DNA of 64,000 nucleotides from Natrinema salaciae (lineage in GTDB: Archaea; Halobacteriota; Halobacteria; Halobacteriales; Natrialbaceae), in assembly GCF_900110865.1 (NCBI RefSeq), contig NZ_FOFD01000003.1:124001-188000 (forward strand). The letters are read 5' to 3'. Below, piece after piece: positions 60,727-64,000 of the stretch. The notes under the pieces were generated by a model. That model saw only the letters and a list, made by a program, of their open reading frames with translations. It was not told the DNA's origin and searched no databases. Each line of letters opens with the position of its first letter. Position 1 is the first letter of the stretch. The position numbers were made by a program, and so were the translations under genes.

Positions 60727-61425
60727 ATGTCGTCAGATCGACGGTTCGAGTACGACAAGGGACCCGATCTCGCGGACGAGGAGCCGGTCGCCGAGGGCGA
60801 CGACGGTGACGATGACGAGAACGACCCGGCGGGAGGCGCGACGCAACGCGGTCGAACGCGGTTCGCCGTTCCGCCCTGGAAAGCCGGTGCGGTCTCCGGC
60901 GTGAGCGCCTTCGCAGTCGTCCTCGCGGCGACCTACCAGCTCGTCGGCGCGATGTTCGGCGGCGGAATGTTCGGCGGCGTCGAAGCGCAACCGAGTCGAT
61001 GGGTCGTGACGGGACTGGTGACATTGGGGAGCCACGGGGCGACGATCAAACAGGGCGAGGAGACGATCCGCGGTGGGTTCGGATTCGTTCGCGGCCTGAC
61101 CAGCCACGTCTCGGCGCTCGTTCCGATCGTCGTGCTCGTGGTCGCCGGCTACCTCCTCGTGCGCTACGTCCGCCTCGAGACGCGCCGGGACGGCGGCCTT
61201 GCGCTTGGATCGCTGGTTCTGTGTTACGTCGTCCCGACCGCCGCGCTCGCGGGCATCGCTCGCTGGACCCTCGAAACGGACACCAACGGCGCACAGGAAG
61301 CCGAAACGATCGCCGTCGCGATGGACTCTTCCCTCTTCGTGGCGATCGGCGGGACCGCGCTCACCTTCGTCGTCGTCGGCGCCGGCATCGCTGCCGTGCC
61401 GCGGTTGCTGGCCGTGACCGAGTGA
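60727..61425 (+). CDS. Four-helix membrane protein, haloarchaeal, unknown function
   Basis: A 232-residue protein with a charged N-terminal tail (EYDKGPDLADEEPVAEGDDGDDD), then membrane helices around 52-75, 130-150, 163-185 and 205-228. A Gly-rich loop with GAMFGGGMFGG follows the first helix. Many haloarchaea carry similar proteins, but I know no function. The gene is transcribed away from serB with about 117 bp between starts, a shared promoter region. Confidence 0.65.
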   Translation: MSSDRRFEYDKGPDLADEEPVAEGDDGDDDENDPAGGATQRGRTRFAVPPWKAGAVSGVSAFAVVLAATYQLVGAMFGGGMFGGVEAQPSRWVVTGLVTLGSHGATIKQGEETIRGGFGFVRGLTSHVSALVPIVVLVVAGYLLVRYVRLETRRDGGLALGSLVLCYVVPTAALAGIARWTLETDTNGAQEAETIAVAMDSSLFVAIGGTALTFVVVGAGIAAVPRLLAVTE

Positions 61426-61523
61426 CCATCGCCAAACGACGGACGACGGATTCCGCTCGGCAGCAACACTCAGCAGAAACCACTCGACCGAACCGCTCGA
61501 GAAACACGGGCTGCGGGCCGCGA

Positions 61524-61979
61524 TTACTCGCGTTCCTCGACCGGCGTCTTGACGATCGTCACGGGCCGCGAGGCCAGTCTCGCGACGCGGTCGGTGACGC
61601 TGCCCAGCAACTGCCGGTAGTCGCCCGGTCGCTCCTTCGACCCCATGACGAGCAGGTCGACGTCCGCCTCGTCGGCGTAGTCGAGTATCTGCTCGTGGGG
61701 CGCGCCGTGCCTGACGACCGTGGTCGGCTCGAGACCCGACTCTCGGGCCGCGTCGGCGGCCGATGCGAGGGCGTCCTCACCGGCCTGTTCGAGGGCGGCC
61801 TCGAGCCCTTCGAACTCGTGGACGTACTCGTCGCCGCTGTAGGAGCTGTAGACGTCGCTGTCGACGACGTACAGCAGGTGGAGCTCCGCGTCGGTCTGGT
61901 CGGCGACCGCGATCGCGTGTTCGGTCGCCAGTTCCGTTCCGTCCGCCGCGTCGGTCGGCAAGAGGATTCGGTCGTACAT
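61524..61979 (-). CDS. Universal stress protein UspA family
   Basis: A 151-residue single Usp domain. It has the start MYDRILLPTDAADGTELA with the conserved Asp, a HAIAVADQ helix, and the C-terminal nucleotide-site pattern VDLLVMGSKERPGDYRQLLGSVTDRV followed by VTIVK. The usual G-x-x-G between the strand and the GSVT is partly present (MGS...LGS), so ATP binding is likely. Such proteins are abundant in haloarchaea with varied stress roles. It is divergent from serA (about 200 bp apart). Confidence 0.9.
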   Translation of the reverse strand: MYDRILLPTDAADGTELATEHAIAVADQTDAELHLLYVVDSDVYSSYSGDEYVHEFEGLEAALEQAGEDALASAADAARESGLEPTTVVRHGAPHEQILDYADEADVDLLVMGSKERPGDYRQLLGSVTDRVARLASRPVTIVKTPVEERE

Positions 61980-62181
61980 GGAGTCGAGTACGGGCCGGCG
62001 GCGTATAATCCCGGGTGGAAATTCCAGATTTTCGGGATCGCTCGATCGGAATCGCCGACAGTGTCGTTGTCGAACTGATACCGGTCGCCGTTCCGTCCCG
62101 CGGTTTCGGTAGACAACGGTATTTTTTGCCGGGCCCGACGACAACGGAAGGGTTTACCTGCTCCGCACGATTGTCTCGCGC

Positions 62182-63768
62182 ATGAAGGTTCTCGTCACGG
62201 ACCCGATCGCAGATGCGGGTCTGGACGTACTCAGAGACGCCGGCCACGAGGTCGAGACGGGCTACGAACTCGAGGACGACGACCTCCTCGAGGCGGTATC
62301 GGACGCACACGGCATGATCGTTCGCTCGGGAACGGAAGTCACCGAGGACGTCCTCGAGGCCGCCGAGGACCTGGTCATCGTCGGCCGAGCCGGGATCGGC
62401 GTCGACAACATCGACATCGACGCCGCGAAAGACCACGGCGTCATCGTCGCCAACGCACCGGAAGGAAACGTTCGCGCGGCGGCCGAACACACCGTCGCGA
62501 TGACGTTCGCGGCCGCTCGCTCCATCCCACAGGCACACATCCGCCTCAAAAACGGCGAGTGGGCGAAAAGCGACTACCTCGGAACCGAGCTCAACGGCAA
62601 GACCCTGGGCGTCGTCGGCCTCGGCCGCGTCGGCCAGGAAGTCGCCAAGAAGCTCGACTCGCTGGGCATGGACATCGTCGCGTACGACCCGTACATCAGC
62701 GAGGAGCGGGCCGACCGCATCGGTGCCGAACTCGTCGATCTCGAGGAGAGCCTCGAACGGGCGGACTTCCTCACGGTTCACACGCCGCTTACGCCGGAGA
62801 CTGAAGGCCTGATCAGCGAGGACGAACTCGATCTGCTGGGCGACGGCTACCTGATCAACTGCGCCCGCGGCGGCGTCGTCGACGAGGACGCGCTGGCCGC
62901 CAAGGTCGAGGACGGCACTCTCGCCGGTGCGGCGCTGGACGTCTTCGCCGAGGAACCGCTCTCGGCCGAGTCGCCGCTACTCGAGCACGACGAGATCATC
63001 GTCACGCCCCACCTCGGGGCCTCGACGGAAGCCGCACAGGAGAACGTCGCGACCTCGACGGCCTCGCAGGTCAACGCCGCGCTGATCGGCGAACCGGTCG
63101 CGAACGCGCTGAACGCGCCGTCGATCGACGAGAGCGCGTTCCCCCGCGTCCAGCCTTACATCGAGCTCGCGGAGACCGCCGGCAAGGTCGCCGCTCAGCT
63201 GCTCGAGGGCCGCATCGAAGACATCGAGGTCGTCTACGAGGGCGACATCGCCGACGAGGACGTCGAGTTCGTCACCGCGAGCGCGCTGAAGGGCGTCTTC
63301 CAGCCGCTCGAGTGGCAGGTCAACGCGGTCAACGCGCCCCAGATCGCGGAGGATCGCGGCGTCGACGTCACCGAATCCAAGACCCGCCAGGCCGAGGACT
63401 TCCAGAGTCTCGTCTCCGTGACCGTCAGCAACGACGACAGCGAGGTCTCGGTCGACGGAACGCTGTTCGCCGGCGACGACCCGCGCATCGTCCGTATCGA
63501 CGGCTACCGCGTCGACGCCATCCCCCACGGCCGGATGGTCGTCGCGCGCAACACGGACGAACCCGGCGTCATCGGTCTCATCGGCTCCGTGATGGGCGAC
63601 CACGGCGTCAACATCGCCGGCATGTTCAACGCCCGCGAAACCATCGGCGGCGAGGCGCTGACCGTCTACAACGTCGACAGCGAGGTCCCCGCGGACGCGA
63701 AGGAGGAACTCGAGTCCGACGAGCGGATCATCGCCATCAACGACATCACGCTGAACGGCCAGGCCTGA
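62182..63768 (+). CDS. serA: D-3-phosphoglycerate dehydrogenase, long form
   Basis: A 528-residue NAD-dependent dehydrogenase for the first step of serine synthesis. Catalytic domain motifs are VGRAGIGVDNID, the NAD Rossmann GVVGLGRVGQEVA, NCARGGVVDEDAL and the acid/base His in VTPHLGAST. An intervening (ASB-type) domain spans about 310-445, and a C-terminal ACT domain (about 455-528: RMVVARNTDEPGVIGLIGSVMG, VNIAGMFNARE) should mediate serine feedback. This is the same form as in Mycobacterium and many archaea. It pairs functionally with serB in the same neighbourhood. Confidence 0.96.
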   Translation: MKVLVTDPIADAGLDVLRDAGHEVETGYELEDDDLLEAVSDAHGMIVRSGTEVTEDVLEAAEDLVIVGRAGIGVDNIDIDAAKDHGVIVANAPEGNVRAAAEHTVAMTFAAARSIPQAHIRLKNGEWAKSDYLGTELNGKTLGVVGLGRVGQEVAKKLDSLGMDIVAYDPYISEERADRIGAELVDLEESLERADFLTVHTPLTPETEGLISEDELDLLGDGYLINCARGGVVDEDALAAKVEDGTLAGAALDVFAEEPLSAESPLLEHDEIIVTPHLGASTEAAQENVATSTASQVNAALIGEPVANALNAPSIDESAFPRVQPYIELAETAGKVAAQLLEGRIEDIEVVYEGDIADEDVEFVTASALKGVFQPLEWQVNAVNAPQIAEDRGVDVTESKTRQAEDFQSLVSVTVSNDDSEVSVDGTLFAGDDPRIVRIDGYRVDAIPHGRMVVARNTDEPGVIGLIGSVMGDHGVNIAGMFNARETIGGEALTVYNVDSEVPADAKEELESDERIIAINDITLNGQA

Positions 63769-63881
63769 TCGGTGGCGGACGGGGTCCGAATACCCGCGGT
63801 CGCCGCAACGACTGCCCCAAACCGAACCCACCGCCGATCGGACAGTCCGTCCGTTCGTGAGCGCTCTTTATTGCCCGCGAG

Positions 63882-63903
63882 CGCCTCCTTCCCGTAGGAG
63901 GCG
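63882..63903 (+). promoter_or_regulatory. Hairpin containing the Shine-Dalgarno of the last gene
   Basis: CGCCTCCT-TCCCGT-AGGAGGCG is a perfect 8-bp stem with a 6-base loop. Its right arm holds AGGAGG, an ideal Shine-Dalgarno about 8 bases before an ATG, so the hairpin could mask the ribosome site. A TATA-like TCTTTATT at 63,865-63,872 would start transcription close to the right arm. In that case the stem would not form in RNA and the repeat would act in DNA, if at all. Confidence 0.35.
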
Positions 63904-63909
63904 AGAGAC

Positions 63910-64000
63910 ATGGCAATTCCGTACCGCGGTCCAGGACAGTACCCGACCGAGAGCGACCGAGAGGACGCCGCAACCACGAAGTGGGGGCTCAGAGAGGGGA
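63910..64000 (+). CDS. Start of a further gene, cut by the window edge (partial)
   Basis: An ATG with a strong Shine-Dalgarno (AGGAGG, spacing about 8) opens a frame that is free of stops to the end of the window. It begins MAIPYRGPGQYPTESDRED and continues to TKWGLREG, 30 residues in all. Acidic-polar composition is plausible for a haloarchaeal protein, but the visible part matches no family I recognise. The clear SD motif is notable because most starts in this window lack one. Confidence 0.45.
   Translation, partial: MAIPYRGPGQYPTESDREDAATTKWGLREG

Noticed and set aside
1-64000. tRNA, rRNA, CRISPR arrays and transposase genes
   Set aside because: I looked for T-arm motifs, regularly spaced repeats and DDE/HUH transposase motifs on both strands and found none that held up; short T-arm-like matches lacked cloverleaf partners.

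Overview
The window is a haloarchaeal chromosome segment. It is GC-rich and encodes acidic (Asp/Glu-rich) proteins. Archaeal information-processing genes are present (TATA-binding protein, RFC small subunit, aIF1A, archaeal Trm-G10), almost every exported protein carries a twin-arginine (Tat) signal, and there are lipobox lipoproteins, cupredoxins and a PGF-CTERM-like surface anchor. The overall style suggests a Natrinema/Haloterrigena-like member of the class Halobacteria; that placement is inference. I saw no rRNA, tRNA, CRISPR array or transposase.

Bases 1-17,900 are mostly housekeeping. They hold the end of a receiver/PAS signalling protein, S-adenosylhomocysteine hydrolase and an MTA/SAH-type deaminase (methyl-cycle salvage), two secreted or lipid-anchored acidic proteins, a SpoIIM-like membrane protein, a copper-chaperone-like HMA protein, hisG, an HTH protein, tbp, the tRNA G10 methyltransferase, a 7TM histidine kinase, a frameshifted small membrane gene, an RFC-type clamp-loader subunit, a membrane-anchored DUF7282 protein and ribonuclease Z.

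Bases 17,905-47,128 form one continuous, single-strand (minus) island that reads as an archaeal cellulosome. Twelve intact proteins end in nearly the same ~61-residue type-I-like dockerin (two EF-hand-like Ca-binding loops): a PL11 rhamnogalacturonan lyase, an M6-type metallopeptidase, a GH74-like xyloglucanase, five GH5 enzymes (one mannanase-like), a GH10 xylanase, a GH10-like protein lacking the catalytic acid/base, a GH12 endoglucanase and a small binding-module/dockerin protein. A thirteenth dockerin gene is decayed. In the same run are two cohesin proteins: a Tat-exported scaffoldin with three cohesin-like domains, two FN3 spacers, a CBM5/12-like module and a PKD domain, and a single-cohesin protein with a C-terminal PGF-CTERM-like sorting signal. 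The order GH5 - scaffoldin - anchor cohesin - GH10 looks like one operon. The proposed working model is that Tat-exported, Ca-binding enzymes dock outside the cell onto a free substrate-binding scaffoldin and, separately, onto a surface-tethered cohesin, so that cellulose, xyloglucan, xylan, mannan and pectin are attacked together. A co-directional 575-residue secreted protein without a dockerin shares a putative binding module with the small dockerin protein and is of unknown activity.

Bases 47,129-64,000 return to core functions: an AT-rich spacer, a DUF460 RNase H-like/coiled-coil protein, two small membrane proteins, aIF1A, a class V aminotransferase, two cupredoxins, an MFS transporter, two lipoproteins, the overlapping metY-metX pair (homocysteine synthesis), serB and serA (serine synthesis), a UspA protein, unknown membrane proteins, and the start of a further gene at the right edge.
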